From assembly GCA_021234535.1 (NCBI GenBank), contig CM037850.1:186001-250000 (forward strand): 64,000 nt of DNA, read 5' to 3'. Origin of the DNA: Stichopus chloronotus (Eukaryota > Echinodermata > Holothuroidea > Aspidochirotida > Stichopodidae). Of the stretch, positions 13,301-26,100 are shown one piece after another. A program made the position numbers and the translations under genes. Every line of letters begins with the position of its first letter. Position 1 is the first letter of the stretch. The notes under the pieces were generated by a model that was given only the letters and a program-made list of their open reading frames with translations, was not told where the DNA came from and did not search any database.

Positions 13301-14127
13301 GATAATGTTGATGGTAATGATTAATAGTCAGTTGATTCATAACAAAGATTTCTGCTGTTAAAATTATAATGATCATGATGATAACGATCTTGGCTTAATT
13401 TTGATGAAGCCAAGAATCGTGTTACTGCAGGTGTTTACGCTGAAGGTTGTGTTAGTAATGATAGTAATGGTGATGAAAGTAACAACAATAATGGTACTTC
13501 TTATTTCTTTCTCACCTGTATCGACTGCGATAAGTGTCATTTGGAAACATCTTTAAGGAAAAGTTGAAATCACCGATGTTGTCCGAGTGAAAGATAATCG
13601 TGGATATGTTAGGACTGAGCTCTACGAATGAAATCCGACGGCTAGGTAAGCTACAATTCACCCTAACCTCGATGTTCGGATGAGGTTTTGGAGGAATAGG
13701 AAAGTACGAATTGAAAGGAACTTCACTCGGGAATGCCGCAGAAGGAATCCTTAAATGATTGACCATTGATACCCTTGAATCATCTTCATTGGTAATCTGA
13801 ATTAAAAGAAGATAAACAAGAAATGAATTAGACACAATGATTAGAATAGACCACATTAATCTTATTCATGAATAAATAAAATGTGATAACATCATCTTAC
13901 CGCTTTGGTTCCACACTGTCCATACGTGGTTCCTAATCTGATGTGAGTGCTATTGTGATCCATGCCATGACAGTAATCTTCATCTAATGTAATGAGTGCC
14001 GGATTTGTCTCTAATCCAAACTGGTCTCTCTCCACAAATATCTCCATGAAGGTTGGAAAGCAGAGAACAGACACTTTGGGATCCAACACTTTTGAAGGTG
14101 GCCTTCTTCCACCAATAAACTCAGACG
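10333..14127 (-). CDS. ZP domain, membrane span and tail, exons 13-18 of the ZP gene
   Basis: ZP-N has four cysteines (645 in VLCFPTF, 675 in DEDYC, 694 in YGQCGT, 746 in VNCSLP), the usual C1-C4/C2-C3 set. ZP-C has six: 825 (LQSCVAAP), 846 (NGC), 885 (VHC), 890 (RLC), 897 (GEC) and 901 (ANC), as in ZP domains with the extra Ca/Cb pair. Diagnostic stretches are ERLYFEARAF and IFVHCDIRLC. The final exon gives DNRWIQ, a hydrophobic span (ITLNCITGSLLIICLALVV), a basic stop-transfer and a tail ending EDSM before TGA at 10333-10335. Exon 16 (11936-11831) has a donor that is the first unit of the 33-bp array. The ZP domain assignment is strong. Confidence 0.93.
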
Positions 14128-17100
14128 CTGTTTAGTTGTAAATGATATAATGTTCGTTATGTGACCTACGTCATATTTAGCTGGCATAAATATAACATAA
14201 GCAAGGAAAACATATAAAAGCAATGAAAACACATTTACTTGAGATCAGATTCAAAAGAATGCAAACTCCGGCCGAAACGCTACCATAATGGGAGAAGTGT
14301 ACGCTGACGACACCTCTGTACCTATAGGAAACTAAACACTATCTCTACGGGAAACCAACAAAGGCATCCGCAAACAGTCGACCCACCCTTCAGACTTCAT
14401 CCAGATCCTACCAGCCTCTCAACTACCCCCAAGAAGTGTTATAGAAGAAGTGTTTAACCAAGTCGGACGAAAACCTAAGACCTTGTACAGGGTGTCTGTA
14501 TTCTACACCATTAACCAACCAACCAGTAATTTCAAACGGAGAAGAGAGCCCTTAACATCATCCGGGTTAAACCTCCTGATGTGTATGGAACTTGGCTGTA
14601 ACATGGAGCCATCAGTCAAATAGTTGAGGGCGACCATTAGAGAATGCGGCAGGTGCTATATGGGACGTTATCTTCCATGAAGCACGGATACCTGACTTAA
14701 TTTAAGGTTTATAATTTAGGAAGAGATGTATATTTGAAGAACCAGATGAAAGAGCAAATTAACACGAAAATGTTAACGAGTGTTAATGAGTTTTTTTCAG
14801 TTTTTCAAAAACTTGTGAGCTATGATGTGGTTTCATTATCCACTAATATCCCTCTCACTGAAACTATTGATAGTGTACGTGAATATGTCTACCGGCAAGA
14901 TTCCAGGCCAGAATATCCTAAGGAGATTTTCAAAAAATTGTTACAGATTGCAACTGGGGGATACTTTCTCCACAAAGGGAATCTGTACTGCCAAATTGAT
15001 GGTGTAACGATGGGTAGCCCATTGGGACCAACTCTGGCGAATTTTTCCTGGCTCATTTAGAAAATTATTTCATGGTTCGAAGCTATGATTTTGCACCTGC
15101 TTTGTATTTAAGATATGTGGATGACATATTCTGTGTTTTTTACTCTTTGGATCACGTTCATAGTTTCCTTGGGTTCCTAAACCAGTTACATCCAAATTTG
15201 AAATTTACCCATGAAATTGGGCCAAACCTGCTAGCTTTCCTTGACACAGAAGTCTGTTTACCTTGTGGACTTGATTCATCATACAGTTCAACAGTCTATC
15301 ATAAGCCTAGTAATACAAATGTAATCCTAAATTTTCATGCTATCTGTCCATGGATATGGCAAACTGGTTTAATCAATTGTTTTCTTGATAGAGCATATGT
15401 TGTTTGTAGCAATTGGTCCTTATTCGATGTAGAAGTATCCAAATTAAAAGAAATCTTTTACCATAATGGTTATCCTAGTCAGATTTTGGATAACTGTGTA
15501 AAGAAATTCCTCAGTAAAAAGATCAGTCCAGGAATGCATAATGAAGATAAGGAGGATCATGATATTGATTACATGGTCACCATTCCATTCACAGGTCACC
15601 CATCACTAAACTTTAAAAGATCTTTAACTAATCACCTTAGAAGTATCAATAAGAAATGGCATGTGGTTTTCAAAACTTTCAAAGTTGGTACCTACTTTTC
15701 CTTGAAAGATAAGACTCCTAAAACCCTTAAAGCTAATGCAATCTATTCTTTTGAAGGTTCTTGTGGTAAGAACCAAACTTACATTGGTAAGACAAAAAGG
15801 CATCTAGCAACCAGGATCAAGGAACATCTCAGGAAAATCAGCTATCCATGAACACGTCACTCAGTGCATAGACTGCCGAACAGCAAACAGCAATAACTTT
15901 ACCATCATAGATACCGGGAATACAGATTTTGAACTCAAAATCAAAGAAGCCTTGCATATCAAAAAACTCAAACCTGTTCTAAATAACCAACTGTTCCAAC
16001 ATAGATCATCCTATACACTCAGCGTTTTCTAAAACCTGTCAGACGTTATATTTCTGATACTATTTGTCTTATATTATATTGTCTTGCTACTTTTGTATAT
16101 TTCACTTACCTGAGGAGGAAGATGTGATATCTTCGAAAACGTTTGTATTAAACTATGACTTTCGTTAACATCTTCGTGTTAATTTGCTCTTTCATCTGGT
16201 TCTTTAATTTAAGGTTTCCACATACGCCTCAAAACTGAATTGTTTAAGAGCTAACGAAAGTTCAGCAATCTAACATTATAGGCAGACTAATGTACTGCGA
16301 ACAGTTTGTAACTTACTTGTGTTAAACTTCCACCTGGCTTCAACAGAGGTTAAGTTACAATTACTGATGACAATGCCAGCGGGTATTCTGATCCCATATT
16401 CAGAATCCTCCTGGAGGTACAACCATTGTGGTGTCAGAAAACTGATCACATTTGACTCCGGAGACGTAAATATGACGTCATCAGTACTGATATTGTACAA
16501 CGTATTTTCTTCGTGATCAAATATTTCTGCTATGAGAGAAATATTTGGCATTAAAGAGATCTACATGAAGGGAGAAAAGGGAGAAACCAGAAAGTCAAAG
16601 GCCTTTGTGATTCCTTGTGAATATCTCTTTTATGTTTTAAAACAAATGTGCATAACCACTTTAAAGAAAGGCGACAAATGGAGAAGGAAAGCCACCATAT
16701 CAAACCAAAAAACAGAATGCAAAATTGTAAACAACGAATGTATCCCACTTAGGAAAATTGTGGTAATGATATATCCGCTACTAAACCAAGGTAGTAAGGT
16801 TGACAGAAAGTTCCTGACACCTGTGGTTAAAAGTCTGAAAAAGGCACCCTGAAATATACATCCCTGCTTGAGGGTAGTTTTCTTGGGAAAAGGTGACTAA
16901 AACAAAGTACTTTGTTAATCTTGACAGGGAGTAGCTGATAAATGTAAACAGGTATGTTAAGTGACATTGAATGATTGATTTGAGAGGGTTACAAAACCGG
17001 GCTTTTAAAGCTTGTTGAAGAAAATGAGACCAAATTCTATTTAGCAACATTTATATGCCATTAAACATCTGCTTATTAGCAAGAAGAAAGGAGGTGGGCA

Positions 17101-20100
17101 GATGAGAATGATCAATCCTTTTACATTACATTTCAGTGGTGACAAGATGTGACACTTGACTTCCACAAAATCTTACACAATTGTTCAAGTATGTCCACAA
17201 CTGTTGGCTTTGCTATAAATACACATCTCTAAGATCATTAACTTTGAGATTTTACCATTTGACAAAGTATGAACGGATGATTTTCTCAGTGTCCCATGGG
17301 GATTCATCTAACAGAGATGATCTAATCATCAAGTGCTACCAGTTTTGACAGTCTCAAGGGCTAGTTACATTCAGTTGCGGAGATATCATCCTTAATATGT
17401 TTTCAAACTTCAACCTGTGATGACCTCAAACCTCCATGAAAATCGACAGAGGTCATCTACCTACAGTGGACTATCAACGCAAATACCATTGAAGTAAATA
17501 CCATTGAAGTTAAAGCAACTTTCTTTTCTTGAGATATCGTGTTTACAAGCCACGGCGTCACATACACTTACAAACATACATCACATTCTACGGCTTACGG
17601 GGTACTGCCGACAATTCCCTATAAGGAAGTCACTTAATTTTCCCGTTTTCCGATGATCGCATGCAGCAGGTGTTTGCTGAAATAGAGGGCGGGCTTTAGG
17701 TATCAGGTGACATATCTCCTCTCAGCGTCGAACTTTTCCGGCAGTTATTCCAGTAACGAGCTCAGTGTGAGCAAAGGAAGTACGTGCGAGGTTCTCACGA
17801 GCGACTAGCACCAGGCACACATAAACATGCGGACACTACAAACCGAGGAATTTTGCTGTTGCTTCCTACACCTTAACAATACACTCCCTATGGATGCTTT
17901 TCTGAGGACCTGAGAAACTTATAGGAATTCTTTCTGAGGACCTGAAATTCTTTTGTTACTGCAATGTCTGTGCATACATACATGCACACCACACGACATG
18001 ACCATCGCATAGATTCCTTGCCTACCTTCGGCAAGGAATCCGAAAAAGGAAGACAGTGATACGTACATAGATACGTACGTACATACATTCATGCGTCCAT
18101 ACATATATTGAAAACGAAAATTGCAAAAGTTGTACGTTATTCATGCCATTAGGTGTTAAAATAGAAATGTAAATATTATTGTGGATCTGGTCTTACAGGT
18201 TGAAAGAATGTGATGTTCCAGTAAAAGTCAAGGACACTAAGTTCTTTATGAAGAGAACTCGACGGGACAGACCTTGCAGAGTCCGGAAATGGTAGCACAC
18301 CTGGATAAAAAAAATAACAACAGTGAACCATGTAAATGTGTATATATGACACTATCTATAAGAAAGTGCATATAACATTAAAATACAACATGAATCCTTC
18401 AGATCACTGATCAATGATCTCAGCTGTCACTCTCTATCATCAGGAAAAGAAACATGTCACTGCAATATGGGTTATTTAAAGCACTTACTGACATTATCAA
18501 TATATCATTCAATAAAATATATCAGAAAACATAAATTCGACACCACAAATTTCCATAACCTGTGGATGAGAAACGAAAAGTCGGTAGAGTTAAATACTTC
18601 TATGATAGGACATTGAATAAACTAAGATTAAAAATACTGAAACCAGTACTGATGAAAATACATTATAATATATAGTAACAAAATGTATTAATGTCAGGTT
18701 TGTTTTTTATTCAAGCGCAATGTGCTTATATAGCAATACAAAAATAAATAAATTTTATACTTGATTGCTAGCTTTGACAGAGTAAAATCGCACTCATATT
18801 TCTGCCTGACGTTTTATCCGTTGTTTGAGATATTCCTTCGTCTGCAATTATCTTTATCATTACTACTATTTTAACATATCCAGTATTTCCTGTATATACA
18901 TTTTAAACAATGAATTAATGCAGTTTTGACCTGATAAATTTATAAATACTTTCACCAAACCATACCCGGATAGAGTTAAATTGGATACAATGCACGACTA
19001 CCATTAATAGCCAGCTAGCTATCTATATATTTCTTCATGTTAAATAACATATTGGGTCTGAGGAATGGTATATATTCCTGCATGTTGAATTACACGCTGA
19101 TCTGAAGATCGTTTAAAGACATCTGGCTTTAATGTAAAAGTTGAGTACAGTAAAGTACATTAATTTATTTGATAACATGCCCTGAAAGATTTCTTTTTGT
19201 TTTAACGTAAAGCGACGTGGTATGTTGGTAGAATATTCATAAATTGTTGACTTACATGTATTGAATGACCACGATGCACCAGATGAAGGCAGTTTGCATA
19301 ATTGTTTACCGTTTACGATGCCAGGCAAGATTTCTAATTCGTAAGCACTATTTTCGTAGAGAATATTAATCAATGGTTCCCAAAAAGTTATCACCAAAGT
19401 TTGTGATGACTCTAGATCCAGACTAACGTGTTCGATCGTCACATTGAACACAATGTCATCTTCTACTAGATCGATAATTCTAGCCAGTAGTTCGACATCA
19501 GGATTCAGCGTCACCTACAAGGTCAATGATAGATACAATGTTAAAGTTGCAACGTTAATATTTTTGTTCGACTATTGTCATGGGTAATTGTATTCCGTAA
19601 TAAAACTACGAAAAGGATAAATCTTTCTCAGAGTTGGCATTTCCTCCTTCTGTCTTGAAAACTGTTGTTACTTTCTGTTATGTGCAGGATCTACGGTAGG
19701 CATGGACATGACAGCCATTTGTAACTGAATATGAAAATAGTACCGTCCTGTGTTAAAGATTTTGTTGGCAAAGAGTGTTATTTTTTCATATTGTACTTAT
19801 TTTTTTCCCTGAAGTTTGCATTGTCTGTTGCTCCTTACTGTTAAACACTCTAAGCGTCAGTTTTCATTTACATTTAATCTGTTTGGTGAGAGAGCTGTAA
19901 ATATATTACTTTATAGGATTATGACCGATTCCACCCACTCAGAGTTCGAGTTAATTCCTATTCCAGTGGCCCCTGTTCGGGACAATTTTGAGTCCGATAA
20001 ATGCCCCCCTTCACAAGCCTTATCCAAGTCCTGTCTGAGTTCAGAGGACCAGAGTTATTGTCGAGTCGGAGTCCTTCAGCTCAATTAATTTTCAGTAAAA

Positions 20101-23100
20101 ACCTTTGAAATTTGTAATGACGTAGGCAAGATCTAAAACGCTCTAGCCAACAGTAAGTTAACATTGGTACTTTGTGCAAGAAACTAAGCCATGATCAACA
20201 TGCAGGTGTGCCTATTCATCGTCCTATTTCAAGTAGGCCTACAAAGCAAACGCAATGGTAGGAATTGTAATTCCTTCTGGATGCAATTAGCCAAAAGATA
20301 CTCCTGGTGAAATGAGAGCTACATGAAAACTGGATCTAATTTTCATTTTAGTCAGAGTGTTAGTCCGGCTGCAGCCTGATCCAGGACAAATCCGTTTCCG
20401 GTCTATGTTTGATTTACCTGTGTTTGTCTTGACCTGTTCTATTTACCAGTTTATGTTTGACCTATTTAATTTTACGAACATCCGCCGAGCTGAGCGATCT
20501 TGTTTGGGGTCAAAGTGAGTGAGATTGCAGATGGTTATGTTTTACTTTCTGCTGATTTCCTACTCTAGTGTTTATGTCGATAGAATAGCTAGCGGGCATA
20601 AGATGCGATCTCATTGGTGGTAGCTCATCACTGCATGTGGGCCTGTTCACCTCTAATTAGGGTGATTGGTTGAGGCCTTACTGCAGTTTGTGTGCGCACA
20701 CAGTCTGTTTTGCTTATTTCCAGGGTATTGAATTAAAAGACATTTGTGAAATTAGTGGGTTAGTCGATTGGTCGTACCGAAGTTGTCAGAGTTAGACGTC
20801 CATCTGTTAGGGTGCATGAGTCCGGCTACAAGAACATAAGTCCAAATAAACGCTATTCCTATTGGTCGCAGTATCCGACGCCTGTGCTGAACGAGACGTT
20901 CGGAGTGCTCGACATCTGCACCTCGGAACCACTGCGCCAAGCAAGCCCTGCGCTGATCGACATCTGCACCGCACGACATCTGCGTAGTCCGCCCGTTGCC
21001 TTCGCCGCCCTACACCTGCGGAATGCCCGACACCTGGGCTGCCCCGAGACCTGCGGCCTGCGCGTCACCAGCGCAGTATCCGACAGTTGGGCTTAGGTTA
21101 TATGTGACAGTTGTGATGGCTTAGGAAGATTCCGATAGCTGTATTAGATTCCTCTGTATATGGGCAACCCCTATTTGCATGTTCCTCACAACCGTTGAAT
21201 GAGATGCATTTATAGTTCCTTTCAACTTACATGCTGCTTTCGCTGCTGCTTTCTAGTAATTTCTGACCTCGTCTTTTACCATCTCTCCCCTCGTCTTTTA
21301 CCATCTCTCCCCTCGTCTTTTACCATCCCCCCGTTGTCTTTTACCATCTCCCCCCCCCCCTTCCCTTCTCTCCTACCTTCCTCTATCTGTCAACCTCAGA
21401 CTTTGGCAACGTTACGATATTATATACAATACATTGCTATAATACACACCGCTGTAATATTCATTTCTATAATATACATTACTGCAATATACAGGACTAC
21501 TGTAATATGTGTTGCTGGAGCAGAGATTACAGTAATATCACTATAAATATATTTTATTAGGCCTATTATTAGATATAACTTCACTATGCATCGCTATCTA
21601 ATAGACATAACAACAAATCGAAACGCATACTTCTTATTGTAGACATTTCACAATTAAATAACATTACCATAATGTACATATTAACTACAGTAGATATTAC
21701 TGAAATTGTCATTCTTATAAAAGACCAGGCAGTAACCCAGCATTCAAACACTATCACCTACCTCCTGATCAAAAACGATTTGCCAAACATAGTCTGTAGG
21801 GTTAATGGTTTGGGAGTTTCCTGGGACTGACATAGTACCCTGAGGAGATGGACGGACTCCTATAAAAAGAAAAAAAGAAGAAGAAAGGTTAGGATGATAT
21901 CGAAGATAAAGCACGTTGTAATTTAGGTCAGTCAGTACACTATTAAAGCGAGACCGTAGTGGGTGCTTCAGTTTCAATCTACACTTAACGAACATATTTT
22001 TACAAAGAGTCACGACAATATTGGTATTATTTTCGTAATACTTCTTACCCAATAAAACTTAAACTTCCCGCATGTTGTAATTTAGGTCAGTAAGTACACT
22101 GAGCTAACACGGGAGCTACTACTAGAACACTACAGGAGATGCTATTTACTGTTTACAGGAGCTGTTCTTTAATCACTGTGGGAAATGTTTCACCTTTGTA
22201 ATTACAGCAGCTGTTCTGCAATCGTTACTAACAGAAGTTGCACCCTTAATCATTACAAAAGGCTGCTCATTAATAATTTCAGAAGCTGCTCCCTGATAAT
22301 TACAAAAGGCGGCTCATTAATAATTTCAGAAGCTGCTCCCTGAATATTACAAAAGGCTGCTCATTAATAATTTCAGAAGCTGCTCCCTGATAATTACAAA
22401 AGGCGGCTCATTAATAATTTCAGAATCTGCTCCCTGAATATTACAAAAGGCTGCTCATTAATAATTTCAGAAGCTGCTCCCTGAATATTACAAAAGGCTG
22501 CTCATTAATAATTTCAGAAGCTGCTCCCTGATAATTACAAAAGGCGGCTCATTAATAATTTCAGAATCTGCTCCCTGAATATTACAAAAGGCTGCTCATT
22601 AATAATTTCAGAAGCTGCTCCTTGATTATTACAAAAGGCTGCTCATTAATAATTTCAGAAGCTGCTCCCTGAATATTACAAAAGGTTGCTCATTAATAAT
22701 TTCAGAATCTGCTCCCTGATAATTACAAAAGGCGGCTCATTAATAATTTCAGAAGCTGCTCCCTTAATCATTACAAAAGGCTGCTCATTAATAATTTCAG
22801 AAGCTGCTCCCTGATAATTACAAAAGGCGGCTCATTAATAATTTCAGAAGCTGCTCCCTGAATATTACAAAAGGCTGCTCATTAATAATTTCAGAAGCTG
22901 CTCCTTGATTATTACAAAAGGCTGCTCATTAATAATTTCAGAAGCTGCTCCCTGAATATTACAAAAGGCTGCTCATTAATAATTTCAGAAGCTGCTCCTT
23001 GATTATTACAAAAGGCGGCTCATTAATAATTTCAGAAGCTGCTCCCTGAATATTACAAAAGGCTGCTCATTAATAATTTCAGAAGCTGCTCCTTGATTAT

Positions 23101-26100
23101 TACAAAAGGCTGCTCCTTAATAATTTCAGAAGCTGCTCCCTGAATATTACAAAAGGCTGCCCATTAATAATTTCAGAAGCTGCTCCTTGATTATTACAAA
23201 AGGCGGCTCATTAATAATTTCAGAAGCTGCTCCCTGAATATTACAAAAGGCTGCTCATTAATAATTTCAGAAGCTGCTCCTTGATTATTACAAAAGGCTG
23301 CTCATTAATAATTTCAGAAGCTGCTCCCTGAATATTACAAAAGGCTGCTCATTAATAATTTCAGAAGCTGTTCCTTGATTATTACAAAAGGCTGCTCCTT
23401 AATAATTTCAGAAGCTGCTCCCTGATAATTACAAAAGGCGGCTCATTAATAATTTCAGAAGTTGCTCCCTGAATATTACAAAAGGCTGCTCATTAATAAT
23501 TTCAGAAGCTGCTCCTTGATTATTACAAAAGGCTGCTCCTTAATAATTTCAGAAGCTGCTCCCTGATAATTACAAAAGGCGGCTCATTAATAATTTCAGA
23601 AGCTGCTCCCTGAATATTACAAAAGGCTGCTCATTAATAATTTCAGAAGCTGCTCCCTGATAATCACAAAAGGCGGCTCATTAATAATTTCAGAAGCTGC
23701 TCCCTGAATATTACAAAAGGGTGCTCATTAATAATTTCAGAAGTTGTTCCTTGATCATTGCAGCAACTAGTCATTTATTATTACAGAAGTTATTCTTTAA
23801 TCTTTTGTTCCATTATAATTACAGGAGATTACGGAAGTTGTTTGATGCTTGTTTGCAAGTGATCTTACAGTAACATTTTAACCTCTATATGGTAATCCTA
23901 ATCATTGAAATGTTCATTATTTTTACTTTACGTTGTACTGAGAAAAGAACAAAATCAAGTTTTTATTTCCCTTTTACTTAAATTTTACTCTCTTTCTTGA
24001 ATGTGTTGTAACTTCTGTTATTTCTGTTAGAATCTGAATTATACATCACAAATATATCTTTCTTGAAATAGTATGAAGGTGGTTCGATAATTTACAGTGC
24101 AAATCATTAACCATAGAAACAGATGATTTTATTTACCTCCAACAGCAATTTCCACACAGATTTCATTCCCTGAAAACCTATAAAAACATAAATAAAATGA
24201 CTATTGCAGAATTACTCTTTCAATAATACTTTGAGGGAGGTGTTGGATGAATTAAAAACAGTTTCTATAGTAGCTTCCATTTTTTTTTATTTAAGCATAC
24301 AGATCATCTTAGCTCATGTATTGCTCAATTGTAGCATAAGTATCAATTAACTCATACATCGGTTGCTTAATTTAAGCATACAGATTATCTAAGCTCATGT
24401 GTTTGCTGTTTGTTCTTTGAACATACAGATCATCTTAACTCTATTAATGCTAAATTTTAACATACAGATCAGCTCATGTTTTGCTTTAATTTGAGCAAAC
24501 AGATCATCTTAGCTCACGTGTTTCTCAGTTGTAACATACAGATAATCTTAGCCCATGTTTTACTTCAATTTGAGCATACAAATCCTAAATTAGAATACAA
24601 ATTCTAAATCAAGAGTTGCTTTAATCATGCTTGAGCATACAGATGATCGTAGCTGACATGTTGCCTACTTTCATCAAGCAGATGTTGCTTAGTTTGAGCA
24701 TACAGATCATCTCAGCTCTTAAAGGGGAAATCAGGGTTTGACTGAGAAAATTCACCTTTAGTTAATTTTTCTTTCTAAACTGATAGTTCACCGAACTATA
24801 GAGACGCTGGGAAGGTGTTTGAAGGTAGAGGAAACGGTAATTATTGCTTTAATTACTGATGAATGAGAACTTTTAATATTTGTCGGGTACAAAAAATAAA
24901 CGTTCATGTACAAGACAAGACAGCCGCCTCTATACGATGACCAATCACAGCGTAAGACTGAGATGACGTTATATGAATAAACATAACCGAATGTTTACGG
25001 TTCCCATGCTGTTCGTGCATTGCGCAATGTTAAATGAACACAAGTTTTGGGATAGTTGATGATACATACAGCACACGTAGGCTACGTCTGAAAGTATTTA
25101 GCCACACCTCCTCATACCTTAAAAAGGCGATAGTATTGAATATTCATATTCGATTTCATGAATATGGATGTTGCAGACTTCACCGATTTTTTTTTTTTTT
25201 TGTTGCGAATTTCATTCGTTTTTCGAAATTGTCCACATGTTTTGAGATGACCTTGATCATAATTATTAGTTCTAACTCATTGTACGATACCGGTGGGGAA
25301 TTGTAGTGAGATAAATGGTAAAAATAAACCCTGATTTCCCCTTTAAGTTGCTTAGTTTGAGTATACGGATCATCTTAGCTCATGCGTGCCTTAATATAAA
25401 TCTGCAGATAATTTTTGGTGTCATTTAAACATGGAGATCATTCATGAGAAATATGAAAATACCTCTCACTGTCAAATGGAGAGTAACAAAACGTCTGGAC
25501 AGTGCCATTGTGTTTACTCCGAGGTTTCCAACTAAACTCTAGAGAGTATACCCCATCACCGTCCGAAGTAATCACCGATTTATTCATCCCCCGTGGGGTA
25601 GTGGTAGCAAAATTAACGATACTGACAGAGAACAGAATGAAATCATCATAAATGATTGCGATTTGTTGCACATTATTGTAGATGGCACACTTTTACTCAT
25701 TGTTCGCTAAAAATGTAAATTTCGTGAATATAAACTCAAGAAACAGAATTACTTTTATGACTGTGTTTACATCTGTGTGATTCAAGAAAGAGGAAAAGAG
25801 TTTAATGAAAGAAAATAACGCTAAATACTTACGGAATATTTGGATTCATTACTTTGGCTGCGGCTTTATATAAAAATAACTCTCCCGGTGGGGCAGCTAG
25901 ACAAGAGCTCTTTGGTTCTATATTGATGACGTCATTGCATTTTCTTCCTCCAGGGTCAACCCTGACTAAAAAGTGAAAGGGAATGGAACTGAGGGGCTTG
26001 TTTGAGGAAAGTGAAATAAAGTCCTCAATCATCAGAGACACAGCATACCAACCAATATCAGCCTCCTCAGCATCGATATGAACCATGCACGAGCCCTGGA

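Noticed and set aside
13131..13376. Histidine-rich protein on the - strand
   Set aside because: Translation of an imperfect GAT tract in intron 14 of the ZP gene.
22229..23757. CRISPR-like array
   Set aside because: Units are directly adjacent with no spacers, in a eukaryotic intron.
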